From the NCBI RefSeq assembly GCF_017744095.1, contig NZ_JAGHQX010000007.1, positions 1-64,000 on the forward strand: a DNA stretch of 64,000 bases, written 5' to 3'. Shown here piece after piece: positions 1-7,598 of the stretch. Within the stretch, counting starts at the first letter, position 1. Each line of letters opens with the position of its first letter. The translations under genes and the position numbers were made by a program. Source of the stretch: Shimia sp. R10_1 (lineage in GTDB: Bacteria > Pseudomonadota > Alphaproteobacteria > Rhodobacterales > Rhodobacteraceae). The notes beneath the pieces were generated by a model. That model ran no database searches. It saw nothing but the letters and a program-made list of their open reading frames with translations, and was not told the DNA's origin.

Positions 1-1
1 A

Positions 2-82
2 GACCTCATCGACACAGGCTTCTACTACTATGACGCCTCAAACATCGACGACCCAAAAATCCAGGCCGTCCTCTACGACTAA
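2..82 (+). CDS. C-terminal end of a probable sugar ABC transporter substrate-binding protein (partial)
   Basis: Only the last 26 codons lie in the window, open from the left edge to TAA at 80-82. The peptide ends with SNIDDPKIQAVLYD, which resembles the extreme C-terminus of periplasmic ribose/xylose-type binding proteins in alphaproteobacteria. That family match is from memory and rests on very few residues. If correct, a second sugar-uptake operon lies just upstream of the one at 452-4349. Confidence 0.45.
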   Translation, partial: DLIDTGFYYYDASNIDDPKIQAVLYD

Positions 83-90
83 AAAAACAA

Positions 91-111
91 GGCCCGCCAA
101 TCTGGCGGGCC
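91..111. terminator. Hairpin after the partial gene, terminator-like
   Basis: A perfect 9-bp stem (GGCCCGCCA / TGGCGGGCC) with a 3-nt loop begins 8 nt after the stop codon at 82. An A-run precedes it, so the T-tract would be on the minus strand. It probably marks the 3' end of the upstream transcript. Confidence 0.6.
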
Positions 112-391
112 TCACCAGTTCAGAGATGAGTGCAGTGTCGGGGTTTGTCCCGCTGATCAGTCTGGGGTGTCGCAGCCGCGATATGATCCCTGCACCCCCT
201 GAATGAAGAACCACATGCCTGACATGCCGCATGTTGGATCTCACCGCGCAGAAGGCGCGACAATCTACTTGAAGGCGCATCTTTAAGCCTATGATTCAAA
301 TGCGATTTATCTAGAAAAATTTTCAATTTTGAAACCGCCAAACAAAGCGCTGAATATCTGCCCTTGCCACGCCATTTTTTCTAAAAATCCG

Positions 392-421
392 TTGACACTT
401 CAGATATGAAGTGGATTTATA
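392..421 (+). promoter_or_regulatory. Candidate sigma-70 promoter of the sugar ABC operon
   Basis: A perfect -35 hexamer TTGACA (392-397) is followed about 17-18 nt later by an AT-rich TTTATA-like -10 region (415-421). The ATPase start codon follows at 452 after a strong GGAGGAGGAG ribosome binding site. The spacer is almost entirely filled by the palindrome at 396-413, so a bound repressor would block RNA polymerase. Confidence 0.55.
396..413. promoter_or_regulatory. 18-bp palindromic operator inside the promoter spacer
   Basis: CACTTCA (396-402), GATA, TGAAGTG (407-413) is a perfect 7-bp inverted repeat with a 4-nt centre. It sits between the -35 and -10 elements of the sugar ABC promoter. 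The IclR-family gene at 4452, directly after the operon, is the nearest candidate to bind it; that link is inference. Confidence 0.5.
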
Positions 422-451
422 TATGAAACGTCAGCCTTTGGGAGGAGGAGG

Positions 452-2011
452 ATGATTCCAGCATCCACGCTGGCGCAGGAGGATTTCCTAGCGCAGAACA
501 GCAAGATCACAATGCAGCTTCACGGGATTGGAAAATCATTTTCCGGGGTGAGCGTGCTGCGTGATGTGAGCCTTCAGATTTCAGGTGGTGAGATCCACAC
601 ACTGATGGGCGAAAATGGCGCAGGCAAAAGCACACTGGTGAAGATCATCAGTGGCGTGCAGGGGCCGAGCTTTGGGACCATTGAAATTGATGGGCAGGAG
701 GTGCAGTTCAACTCGCCTGCTGAGGCCAACGAGAGTGGCATCGTGATCATGCATCAGGAGTTGAGCCTGATCCCGGAGATGACAGTCGCGCAGAATGTCA
801 TGCTGGGCCAAGAGCCGATGATTGGCGGTGTCATGGTGGACAGCCGCAAGCTGCGTGCAACGGCCCAAAAGGCGCTGAAGAAGTTTGGCTTCTCTCTGGA
901 AGTGGACACGCTGGTGAAAGACCTGCGGGTTGGCGAACAGCAACTGGTGGAGATTGCGCGGGCCTTGCTGATGGATGCGCGGCTTTTGATTATGGATGAG
1001 CCGACCAGTGCGCTTTCACAGGCCGAAGCGGATATCCTGATGGAGGTGGTGCGCGATCTGGCGCAGCAGGGTGTGGCGATTGTCTACATCTCTCACCGTA
1101 TGGATGAGGTTTTTGAAATCTCTGACCGGGTCACGGTTTTGCGCGACGGCGACATGATCGGTACTACGCTGGCGGCGGATACGACACCTGAAGATCTGGT
1201 CCAGATGATGGTGGGGCGGTCTGTTGAAATCAAACCGGTGATCCGCGAGACGCCTGCCGCGTCAGAGACGGTTTTGTCGGTGCGAAATCTGAGTGCAGAG
1301 GCGGGTGGTCGTCAGGTTCTGGACGCGGTGTCCTTCGATCTGCGGCGTGGTGAAGTTCTTGGCATTGGCGGCCTGCTTGGCGCTGGTCGCACCGAATTGC
1401 TTGAGACGATTTTTGGCGCGCGCGGCGACAGCTTTGCCGGGGAGATCCTTGTGCATGGCGAAAGCGTGCGGCTGGCAACCCCGTCTGATGCCGTACGTCA
1501 TGGTTTGGCGTTGATCACCGAGGACCGCAAAGGCAACGGGCTTTTGCTGGATCGCTCCATCGCGGACAATGTGATCTTGCCTTTGCTGCCGCTGAAGTCC
1601 CGCTTTGGTCTGTTGTCAAAAACCCAGCGGGACGTGGAGGCCGAAGATGCGATTGCGCGACTGCGTGTGGCGGCGACCGGTGTGGAGCACGTTGTGGGAA
1701 GTTTGAGCGGGGGCAACCAGCAAAAGGTTGTGCTTGGCAAATGGTTGGCCACATCGCCGAGTATTCTGCTTTTGGATGAGCCAACGCGCGGGATCGATAT
1801 CGGTGCGAAAGATGAGATTTACGATCTGATTGGGCAACTGGCAGATCAAGGTATTTCAGTATTGTTTGCGAGCTCTGAAATATCTGAATTCATGGCGGTT
1901 TGTGACCGCATGATCGTGCTCTGTGACGGGCATGTCGCTGGAGAGCTGACGCGGGACGAGATGTCCGTGGACGCGATCAAAGACCTTTCTATGCAATTTG
2001 ACCAAGCGTGA
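452..2011 (+). CDS. Sugar ABC transporter ATP-binding protein (RbsA/XylG/MglA type)
   Basis: This 519-aa protein carries two ABC domains in tandem, the usual layout for ribose/xylose/galactose importers, and would energise sugar uptake at the inner membrane. Walker A of domain 1 is GENGAGKST (residues 53-61), with the Walker B region LLIMDEP; domain 2 has the signature LSGGNQQKVVLGKW and LLLDEPTRGID. As in most of this family, the second Walker A is degenerate (GLLGAGRTE). A GGAGGAGGAG ribosome binding site lies just before ATG 452; MQLHG, 20 codons in, is an alternative start. The stop overlaps the region where the permease begins. The sugar cannot be read from the ATPase. Confidence 0.93.
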   Translation: MIPASTLAQEDFLAQNSKITMQLHGIGKSFSGVSVLRDVSLQISGGEIHTLMGENGAGKSTLVKIISGVQGPSFGTIEIDGQEVQFNSPAEANESGIVIMHQELSLIPEMTVAQNVMLGQEPMIGGVMVDSRKLRATAQKALKKFGFSLEVDTLVKDLRVGEQQLVEIARALLMDARLLIMDEPTSALSQAEADILMEVVRDLAQQGVAIVYISHRMDEVFEISDRVTVLRDGDMIGTTLAADTTPEDLVQMMVGRSVEIKPVIRETPAASETVLSVRNLSAEAGGRQVLDAVSFDLRRGEVLGIGGLLGAGRTELLETIFGARGDSFAGEILVHGESVRLATPSDAVRHGLALITEDRKGNGLLLDRSIADNVILPLLPLKSRFGLLSKTQRDVEAEDAIARLRVAATGVEHVVGSLSGGNQQKVVLGKWLATSPSILLLDEPTRGIDIGAKDEIYDLIGQLADQGISVLFASSEISEFMAVCDRMIVLCDGHVAGELTRDEMSVDAIKDLSMQFDQA

Positions 2012-2019
2012 GCCGAGAC

Positions 2020-3309
2020 ATGAGTATGACAGACGCCCGTCCCCCTGCAACTTCCAAGCCCAGTGTCGAGCAAAAGGCCGATCGAAACTGGCTGCTACAG
2101 CTTTTGGACAAGACAAAACTTTACTGGGGCCTTGTGGCGCTGATCGTGTTTGGCGCGTTGACCTCGCCACTCTCGTCCAAAGGCAACAATATCTTTCTGT
2201 CGCTTGGCAACCTGACGGATATTCTACGACAGGTTTCCGTGACAGGTATTGTCGCCGTTGGCATGACGCTGGTGATTTTCATTGCTGGGATTGATCTCTC
2301 GGTGGGGTCGATAATGGCGCTTGGCACCGTGATCTGTGCAATGCTGCTGACCCAGTCGGGTTGGACGGCTGCGAGCATGTTTTCTGTACCTGCGACCGGC
2401 GTGATTTTGTTTGTTGTGGTTGCAGCGCTGATCTTTTTTGTGCAGTCGCAGATGCGTGTGGCAAGTACAAAAGATCAGCCGAGCGTGCCCTCAAGGTTGC
2501 CCTCAATGGCGATTGGTCTGGTGGTGGCGCTGGCAGCGATGTTGTGGCTTGGCTTGCAGGTTGATGACAAGTTCGGCGTGATGGGGGTTCTGATTGCCGT
2601 ACCTTGCGTTGGCATCGTCATGGGCACACTCAATGGCGCGCTGATCGTTTATGGCCGCTTGCAGCCTTTCATCGTGACACTCGCAATGATGGTGGGGGCG
2701 CTGGGTCTGGCGCGGGTGATTGCTGGACAGGATACCGCGGTCTATCCAGTCTACACCGGAAGTAATGCGGTGCAGGAATTTGATGTGCTGCGCAGCCTGC
2801 TGTGGGGCGTGGTGCCGGTGCCGGGGCTATTCTTCCTCGCAATTCTCGCAATCTTCTTTGTGCTGACGCGTTTCACCACCTTTGGCAGCTATCTGCTGGC
2901 GATTGGCGGCAATGCGGAGGCCGCGCGTCTGGCCGGGATCAATGTTAAGCGCAATACGATTGTGACCTATGCGATTGCGGGCGGGCTGTCGGCGCTGGCG
3001 GGCATTCTTTATGTTGCTCAATTCCGTCAGGGCAAGCCGGATGCAGGCCTTGGGCTGGAACTCGATGCGATTGCGGCTGTGGTGATCGGTGGCACCAGCT
3101 TGATGGGGGGACGTGGCGCGATCTTGGGCACCTTTGTGGGTGTGCTGATCTTTGGCTTCCTCAGCAATATTTTGCAGCTCAACAACATCGACAGCAACAC
3201 CCAGCTGATCCTGAAAGGTGTGATTATTATTGCCGCCGTCCTGTTGCAGGAAGGCCGGATTGAAGAATTCCTCTCTGCGGTGAAACGCAAGATCCGTGGA
3301 GAGAAATAG
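2020..3309 (+). CDS. Sugar ABC transporter permease (RbsC/XylH type)
   Basis: A polytopic membrane protein of about 429 aa and the channel partner of the preceding ATPase. It has the family motifs VGMTLVIFIAGIDLSVGS near the N-terminus and GGTSLMGGRGAILGT near the C-terminus. RbsC-like permeases are about 320 aa; this one has an extra central segment with added hydrophobic helices (about residues 110-190), closer to the longer XylH type. Several starts are possible: GTG 2008 overlapping the ATPase stop, ATG 2020, or ATG 2026. None has a clear ribosome binding site, so translation is probably coupled to the gene upstream. Confidence 0.9.
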   Translation: MSMTDARPPATSKPSVEQKADRNWLLQLLDKTKLYWGLVALIVFGALTSPLSSKGNNIFLSLGNLTDILRQVSVTGIVAVGMTLVIFIAGIDLSVGSIMALGTVICAMLLTQSGWTAASMFSVPATGVILFVVVAALIFFVQSQMRVASTKDQPSVPSRLPSMAIGLVVALAAMLWLGLQVDDKFGVMGVLIAVPCVGIVMGTLNGALIVYGRLQPFIVTLAMMVGALGLARVIAGQDTAVYPVYTGSNAVQEFDVLRSLLWGVVPVPGLFFLAILAIFFVLTRFTTFGSYLLAIGGNAEAARLAGINVKRNTIVTYAIAGGLSALAGILYVAQFRQGKPDAGLGLELDAIAAVVIGGTSLMGGRGAILGTFVGVLIFGFLSNILQLNNIDSNTQLILKGVIIIAAVLLQEGRIEEFLSAVKRKIRGEK

Positions 3310-3346
3310 CCCTGACCTCGCAGTTTGGAGGACCGGAGATCAGGGC
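3309..3346 (+). other. Intercistronic hairpin between permease and binding protein
   Basis: GCCCTGA (309-315 of the fourth kilobase) pairs with TCAGGGC (340-346), with an inner CCTC/GAGG pairing. It starts over the permease stop codon. Hairpins at this place often stabilise the downstream mRNA so that binding protein exceeds permease; that role is inferred. Confidence 0.4.
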
Positions 3347-3392
3347 ATTTGCCAAACAGCCTACTGGCTGAACCATGACAAGGGAGAAGATT

Positions 3393-4349
3393 ATGCAAAG
3401 AAGAACTTTCGGCAAGAGCCTATGCGTTGCGGCGCTCGCAGTTACAACCAGCGCGACAGCGCTGTTGGCGGCGGACAACTATGTCATTGGCTTTTCACAG
3501 GTGACAACGGTTGAACCATGGCGTGTTCAGTTCAACAAGGACCTGCGGGCGGAAGCGGCGCTGCATGATAATGTGGAGTTGTTGATTGCGGATGCGAATG
3601 ATCGCACCGAGAAGCAGGTTGCGGATGTAGAAAACTTCATCCGTCAGGAAGTGGATGCGATCCTGATCTCGCCAAAAGAATCCGCGGGTCTGACCGGTGT
3701 TGTGGAACAGGCCACAGATGCGGGCATTCCTGTATTTGTGCTCGACCGCAACGTGGACACGGATAAGTTTGTGCAGTGGGTCGGTGGCGACAATGAACTG
3801 ATCGGCCGCGCGGCGGGTCAATTTGCACTGGACAAACTTGGTGGTGAAGGCAGCGCGTCCGGCACCATCGTCGAAATCTGGGGTGGGCTTGGCACGCAAG
3901 CGGCGCACGACCGCGCAAATGGTTTCCATGAAGCGTTTGAGGGTGAAGCCGGTGTGAAATTCCTGCTTGACCAGCAGTCGGGCGACTGGAAGCAGGACAC
4001 GGCTTACGACATCATGTCGACCGCGCTGCGCAACTATGAAGATATCTCCATGGTGTATGGTCACAATGACCCGATGGCCTATGGCGCCTATCTGGCGGCC
4101 AAAGATGCAGGGCGCGCAGATGACATTCTGTTTATCGGCGTAGATGCATTGCCGGGTGAAGGTGTCACTTGGGTGGCCAATGGCGAGCTGGCGGCAACAT
4201 TCCTGTACCCGACTCCAGGCGCTGAAGGGTTGCGTCAGGCGCTGGCCTATCTTGGTGGTGAAAAGGTCGAGAAGTCGGTTGTGATGGGCACAGAAGCGGT
4301 CACCGCTGAAAACGCCGACGATATCCTTAAGCGTAATGGCTTGAAGTGA
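3393..4349 (+). CDS. Periplasmic sugar-binding protein of the ABC transporter (Peripla_BP_4 type)
   Basis: A mature-type type-I periplasmic binding protein of 318 aa. The N-terminus MQRRTFGKSLCVAALAVT is a signal peptide with predicted cleavage near ALLAA-DN. Mature motifs GFSQVTT, DANDRTEKQVADVENFI and VYGHNDPMAYGAY resemble YtfQ and ribose-binding proteins. ATG 3393 is preferred because AGGGAGAAG lies just before it; the frame opens six codons earlier without such a site. It is the last gene of the ABC operon. The ligand, possibly a pentose or galactofuranose-like sugar, cannot be fixed from sequence alone. Confidence 0.9.
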   Translation: MQRRTFGKSLCVAALAVTTSATALLAADNYVIGFSQVTTVEPWRVQFNKDLRAEAALHDNVELLIADANDRTEKQVADVENFIRQEVDAILISPKESAGLTGVVEQATDAGIPVFVLDRNVDTDKFVQWVGGDNELIGRAAGQFALDKLGGEGSASGTIVEIWGGLGTQAAHDRANGFHEAFEGEAGVKFLLDQQSGDWKQDTAYDIMSTALRNYEDISMVYGHNDPMAYGAYLAAKDAGRADDILFIGVDALPGEGVTWVANGELAATFLYPTPGAEGLRQALAYLGGEKVEKSVVMGTEAVTAENADDILKRNGLK

Positions 4350-4391
4350 TCCCCGTGCGGCCCTTGACCTCCCCCAAGGGTCGACAAAGTC

Positions 4392-4418
4392 TGCGCAGGA
4401 GCTTATGGCTCCTGCGCA
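4392..4418 (+). terminator. Rho-independent-like terminator of the sugar ABC operon
   Basis: A perfect 11-bp stem TGCGCAGGAGC / GCTCCTGCGCA (4392-4402 / 4408-4418) with a 5-nt loop lies 43 nt after the binding-protein stop and is followed by a short T-rich stretch. It separates the transport operon from the IclR gene. Confidence 0.7.
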
Positions 4419-4451
4419 ACTTGCTTTAAATTCCTGAGCTTAGCGACCGCC

Positions 4452-5249
4452 GTGACCGAGCCAATCAGCAGACTGCAAAAATACTCAGCACCGGCCCTGG
4501 AGAAGGGGTTGGACATTTTGGAGCTTTTGTCGCTGAGACCCGGTGTCGCGCTGACACATGCAGACATCGCCAAAGGCATTGGCCGTTCAAAGAACGAGAT
4601 TTTTCGGATGATGGTGGTGCTTGAAGAGCGCGGCTACATTCGCCGGGGCGAAGGGGATGTGTTTTTTCTGACACCAAAGCTGGGTGAGCTTGGCGGTGTC
4701 CGAAACCCGACTGGTCAGATGATTGATATTGCGCGCCCTTTGATGGCGCAGCTTTCCCAGAAAATTGAGCAATCCAATCACTTATGGGTCATTGAAGACA
4801 GCAAAATGCGGGTTGGTGCGGCTGCGAGTGCGGCTGGTTCTTACAGTCTTGCATTGAGCGAGGGGGTGCAAGCGCCGGTGTTTGGGTCTTCTGCTGGGGC
4901 GTGTTTCCTAGCGGGCTTGCCGGATGCAGATGCCCGCCTGCAAAAACTCGCCACGATGGATGAGTTTGTCGCGGCAGGTGCGTATGCGCCTTTTGATCAG
5001 GATGTAGAGGATTGCGCGCGTATGGATGTCTGTGTTCTCTCCCATGCTGAGAATGCTGGTATTGTGGAGGTTTCCGCGCCGCTTTGGACCAAAGGTCGCA
5101 CAAAAGTGGTTGGCGCGTTAAGCGTGCCTATGATCCGGAGTGGCGATCGCCCAAATGAAATTGGTGCGGTGGTTGCCGCATTGAAAGAGACCACAGAAGC
5201 CATTCGCGCGAAACTGGTTCTTTTGGCTGTCTTTGAGGAAGTCATCTAA
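4452..5249 (+). CDS. IclR-family transcriptional regulator
   Basis: A 265-aa protein with an N-terminal winged helix-turn-helix (about residues 12-75: ALEKGLDILELLSLRPG, ADIAKGIGRSKNEIFRMMVVLEERGYIRR) and a C-terminal IclR effector domain. The start is GTG 4452; no in-frame ATG fits better. It follows the sugar ABC operon on the same strand after a terminator, so it probably has its own promoter. By position it is the best candidate regulator of the ABC operon through the palindrome at 396-413. The effector domain lacks any feature that lets me name the ligand. Confidence 0.9.
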   Translation: MTEPISRLQKYSAPALEKGLDILELLSLRPGVALTHADIAKGIGRSKNEIFRMMVVLEERGYIRRGEGDVFFLTPKLGELGGVRNPTGQMIDIARPLMAQLSQKIEQSNHLWVIEDSKMRVGAAASAAGSYSLALSEGVQAPVFGSSAGACFLAGLPDADARLQKLATMDEFVAAGAYAPFDQDVEDCARMDVCVLSHAENAGIVEVSAPLWTKGRTKVVGALSVPMIRSGDRPNEIGAVVAALKETTEAIRAKLVLLAVFEEVI

Positions 5250-5270
5250 GACCCAGATTGGGTCTTTTTA
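5248..5270 (+). terminator. Rho-independent terminator of the IclR gene
   Basis: AAGACCC (5248-5254), a 5-nt loop, GGGTCTT (5260-5266) and a T-run. The stem overlaps the stop codon of the IclR gene. The next 140 nt hold no gene that I can see. Confidence 0.85.
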
Positions 5271-5410
5271 TGGGGTGTGTTGTGTGATTAACCGACCCCA
5301 CAGCATCTCATAGTGTCCCAAATCTAAGCCCAGTTTTTACTCCAAAGCACTTATCCTTGCTCCCGCCATGTGGGCTGAGACTACGCCAGCCGCGCGATCG
5401 GTCACAGTGG

Positions 5411-5818
5411 TTACGCGCGGTACACAAGCACCGAACAGGATGCGTGGCGCACCACCCGCGCGGCAGTAGAGCCGAGCAGATAGTCAGACAAATCTGGTTT
5501 ATGTGACGCCATTACAATGCAACCGATGTCATTGTCTGCTGCGTATTCCACAATCGTGCGATAGCTGTGACCGGTGACGATCACCGGTTTGACCTCCGGA
5601 TGGGAGGCGGTTTTTTCCCGCAATAGGTCCTTGGCAGTTTCAAAGCCCTGCTGCAGCAATTTTTCACCGAGAGCGGCTTTTGCCATGCTGTGTGGGGATT
5701 CGTAGACATGCAGAGCGATGATCTCGCCGCTGGGTTTACAGAGCGCCTTGGCAGCTGCAAGTGTTTCGGGTGAAATGTCGTGATTGAGTGCCATGGGCAC
5801 GAGAATTTTATCGTACAT
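5411..5818 (-). CDS. Universal stress protein, UspA family
   Basis: A single-domain Usp protein of 135 aa. It begins MYDKILVPMALNHD and ends with the ATP-binding motif region GSTAARVVRHASCSVLVYR, matching the Gly-x2-Gly-x9-Gly/Ser pattern of nucleotide-binding Usp proteins. ATG 5818 is preferred over ATG 5824 because AGGAG would be only 1-2 nt from the latter. It lies about 41 nt after the zinc dehydrogenase gene on the same strand, so it may be the last gene of the putative DHPS operon. Usp genes are often found next to TRAP transporters; a direct role in catabolism is not established. Confidence 0.88.
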   Translation of the reverse strand: MYDKILVPMALNHDISPETLAAAKALCKPSGEIIALHVYESPHSMAKAALGEKLLQQGFETAKDLLREKTASHPEVKPVIVTGHSYRTIVEYAADNDIGCIVMASHKPDLSDYLLGSTAARVVRHASCSVLVYRA

Positions 5819-5859
5819 TGCCATCTCCTGTTTGCGGCCTCTCGGTGTTCAGCTCGGGC

Positions 5860-6840
5860 TTAACGCCAAGGGGTAAGTATGACTTTGGGCGCGGCCACTG
5901 TGCCTGCGTGCAGCTCTTCAAATGTGCGCACACCCGTTTCGAGCGTACGTTCTTCGAACCACTCCAAGGATCCCAGAGCTCCGGCAAAAAGTGCCTGTGC
6001 GGTGTCCTGAAAATCCTGGGAGGTATAGGTGTAAGTTCCAATAAAGGTCACTTCCTGAAGCGTCATGCGTCGAATGTCCAAACCGCCCAAGTCTTCGCCG
6101 AGGCCGATATGAGCGACCACGCCTCCGGGTTCAACGTGCGACGATGCCGCAGCGCGTGTGGCCGCGATACCGACAGCGTCGATGATGAGCGGCGCAGCGC
6201 GTTCCGGTTTCGGCAGGATCTGCGCGGCACAATGGTCGCTGAGGAACTTGGCGCGGGCTGAATTTGGCTCAACGATGTCGACCATTGGCAGCCCTTGGGC
6301 ACGCAGGCTGAGGTAGCTGGCAAGCCCAATGGCACCTCCTCCGATGACCAATGCGCGCGGTTCCATGGCTGGATGCAGGGCTTCAAGCCCCAATCGTGCA
6401 GCGTGCCATCCCACCGCCAGCGGCTCTGCCAAGGCAGCTTTGCTAAGCGGGACTGCATCCGGGACAGTGACCAGGTTTTCAGGAGGCAGCGCGACAAATT
6501 GTGCGAAGGCACCTTCGCGTGGTGGCATGGAAATGATCTGTCTTTGGGGGCAAAGGTTCTCGCGCCCGGAATGACAGGCCGCGCAATTTCGGCAAGTCAC
6601 CAGTGGGTTGAGTGTCACACGGCGGCCCTTCTCTGGGCCTTCTTCGACGATGCCTGCTGCCTCATGACCGAGGATCAAGGGGGCAGGGCGACGGCTGTCA
6701 TGACCCAAGAAGGCGTGCATGTCTGAGCCACAGATGCCAACGGCCTCCACCCGTATCAGTGTGTCGCGTTCCTGCATGGCGGGCATGGGGACGTCTTGAA
6801 AGCGAAGCGTTTTGGGGGCGTCGTAGATGAGGGCTTTCAT
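5860..6840 (-). CDS. hpsP: Zinc-dependent alcohol dehydrogenase, putative DHPS 2-dehydrogenase HpsP
   Basis: A 326-aa MDR-family dehydrogenase. Catalytic zinc ligands are in GICGSDMHAF and the GHEAAG motif; the structural zinc Cys cluster is CRNCAACHSGRENLC; the Rossmann glycine motif is VIGGGAIGLA. ATG 6840 overlaps the stop of the SDR gene in ATGA and the protein starts MKALIYDAPKT, typical for the family; the frame extends 22 codons upstream without support. In known DHPS clusters HpsO and HpsP interconvert DHPS enantiomers by oxidation and reduction at C2. The name rests on gene context, not on a diagnostic residue. Confidence 0.75.
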   Translation of the reverse strand: MKALIYDAPKTLRFQDVPMPAMQERDTLIRVEAVGICGSDMHAFLGHDSRRPAPLILGHEAAGIVEEGPEKGRRVTLNPLVTCRNCAACHSGRENLCPQRQIISMPPREGAFAQFVALPPENLVTVPDAVPLSKAALAEPLAVGWHAARLGLEALHPAMEPRALVIGGGAIGLASYLSLRAQGLPMVDIVEPNSARAKFLSDHCAAQILPKPERAAPLIIDAVGIAATRAAASSHVEPGGVVAHIGLGEDLGGLDIRRMTLQEVTFIGTYTYTSQDFQDTAQALFAGALGSLEWFEERTLETGVRTFEELHAGTVAAPKVILTPWR

Positions 6841-7598
6841 TTGGCGGTATATCCTCCGTCGACCATAAGGAGCTGACCTGTCACGTAGGCCGAGGCGTGA
6901 GAGCAAAGAAACAACAGGGGGCCGTCGATGTCTGTCATCTGTCCATTACGTCCAATGCAGGTTTGGGCGGCATTGCGAGCAGCGCGGTCTGGATCTTCAA
7001 AGACGGGTTGGGTGAGCTCTGTCGGAAAGAAGCCTGGGCCAATTGCGTTTACGTTGATGCCATCAGAGGACCACGCTTCTGCCATCGCGCGGGTCAGCTG
7101 TGCAATTCCGGCCTTTGTGGCTCCATAGGCAATTCCGCCCGGGAAGGCGCGCGTTGTTTGCAATGAGGCAAAATTGACAATCCGCCCCCATCCTTTGGAT
7201 TTCATGGCGGGCGCAAAGGCTTGGCTGACAAAGAAGGGCGCCGATAGATTTAGGGCGAGGGTCTTGTCCCAGCCGTCAGCGGTGACCTCATCTGCGGATT
7301 GCCGCGTGTTGATGCCTGCTGCATGGATGAGGATATCGGGTGTGCCGAAGGGCGCGGAGACCGCATTTCTGAGATTTGGCAGCCCTTCGCGGTTTGTCAC
7401 ATCAAACGCAACAAAAGCTGACTTTTCGCCAAGCTCTTCGGTCAGTGAGAGGAGTTCTGGTTTGCGACGGGCGACGGCAATGACATTTGCGCCAGCGGCA
7501 GCGAGGGCAAAGGCCGCGCGGCGTCCAAGGCCGGAACTGGCGCCCGTGACACAGGCCGTTTTGCCTGTCAGATCAAAAAGCGCACGGGGATCATCCAT
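6837..7598 (-). CDS. hpsO: Short-chain dehydrogenase/reductase, putative DHPS 2-dehydrogenase HpsO
   Basis: A classical SDR of 253 aa. It has the NAD(P)-binding motif TGASSGLGRRAA, the NAG-like motif HAAGIN, the catalytic Ser and Tyr-x3-Lys (YGATKAG), and the C-terminal VTGQLLMVDGG typical of FabG-like enzymes. ATG 7598 (MDDPRALFDLTGK) overlaps the end of the hpsN gene by 8 nt; the open frame extends 38 codons further but that part is low-complexity sequence inside hpsN. Between hpsN and the zinc dehydrogenase, it is best read as the second enzyme of the DHPS epimerising pair. A generic sugar or gluconate dehydrogenase would look similar. Confidence 0.72.
   Translation of the reverse strand: MDDPRALFDLTGKTACVTGASSGLGRRAAFALAAAGANVIAVARRKPELLSLTEELGEKSAFVAFDVTNREGLPNLRNAVSAPFGTPDILIHAAGINTRQSADEVTADGWDKTLALNLSAPFFVSQAFAPAMKSKGWGRIVNFASLQTTRAFPGGIAYGATKAGIAQLTRAMAEAWSSDGINVNAIGPGFFPTELTQPVFEDPDRAARNAAQTCIGRNGQMTDIDGPLLFLCSHASAYVTGQLLMVDGGYTAK

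Larger units (their letters stand above)
83..451. other. Intergenic region upstream of the sugar ABC operon (369 nt)
   Basis: It holds the hairpin at 91-111, an AT-rich stretch around 290-340, and a promoter/operator at 392-421. I see no convincing gene: the short frames on the minus strand lack a ribosome binding site and family resemblance. Confidence 0.6.
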
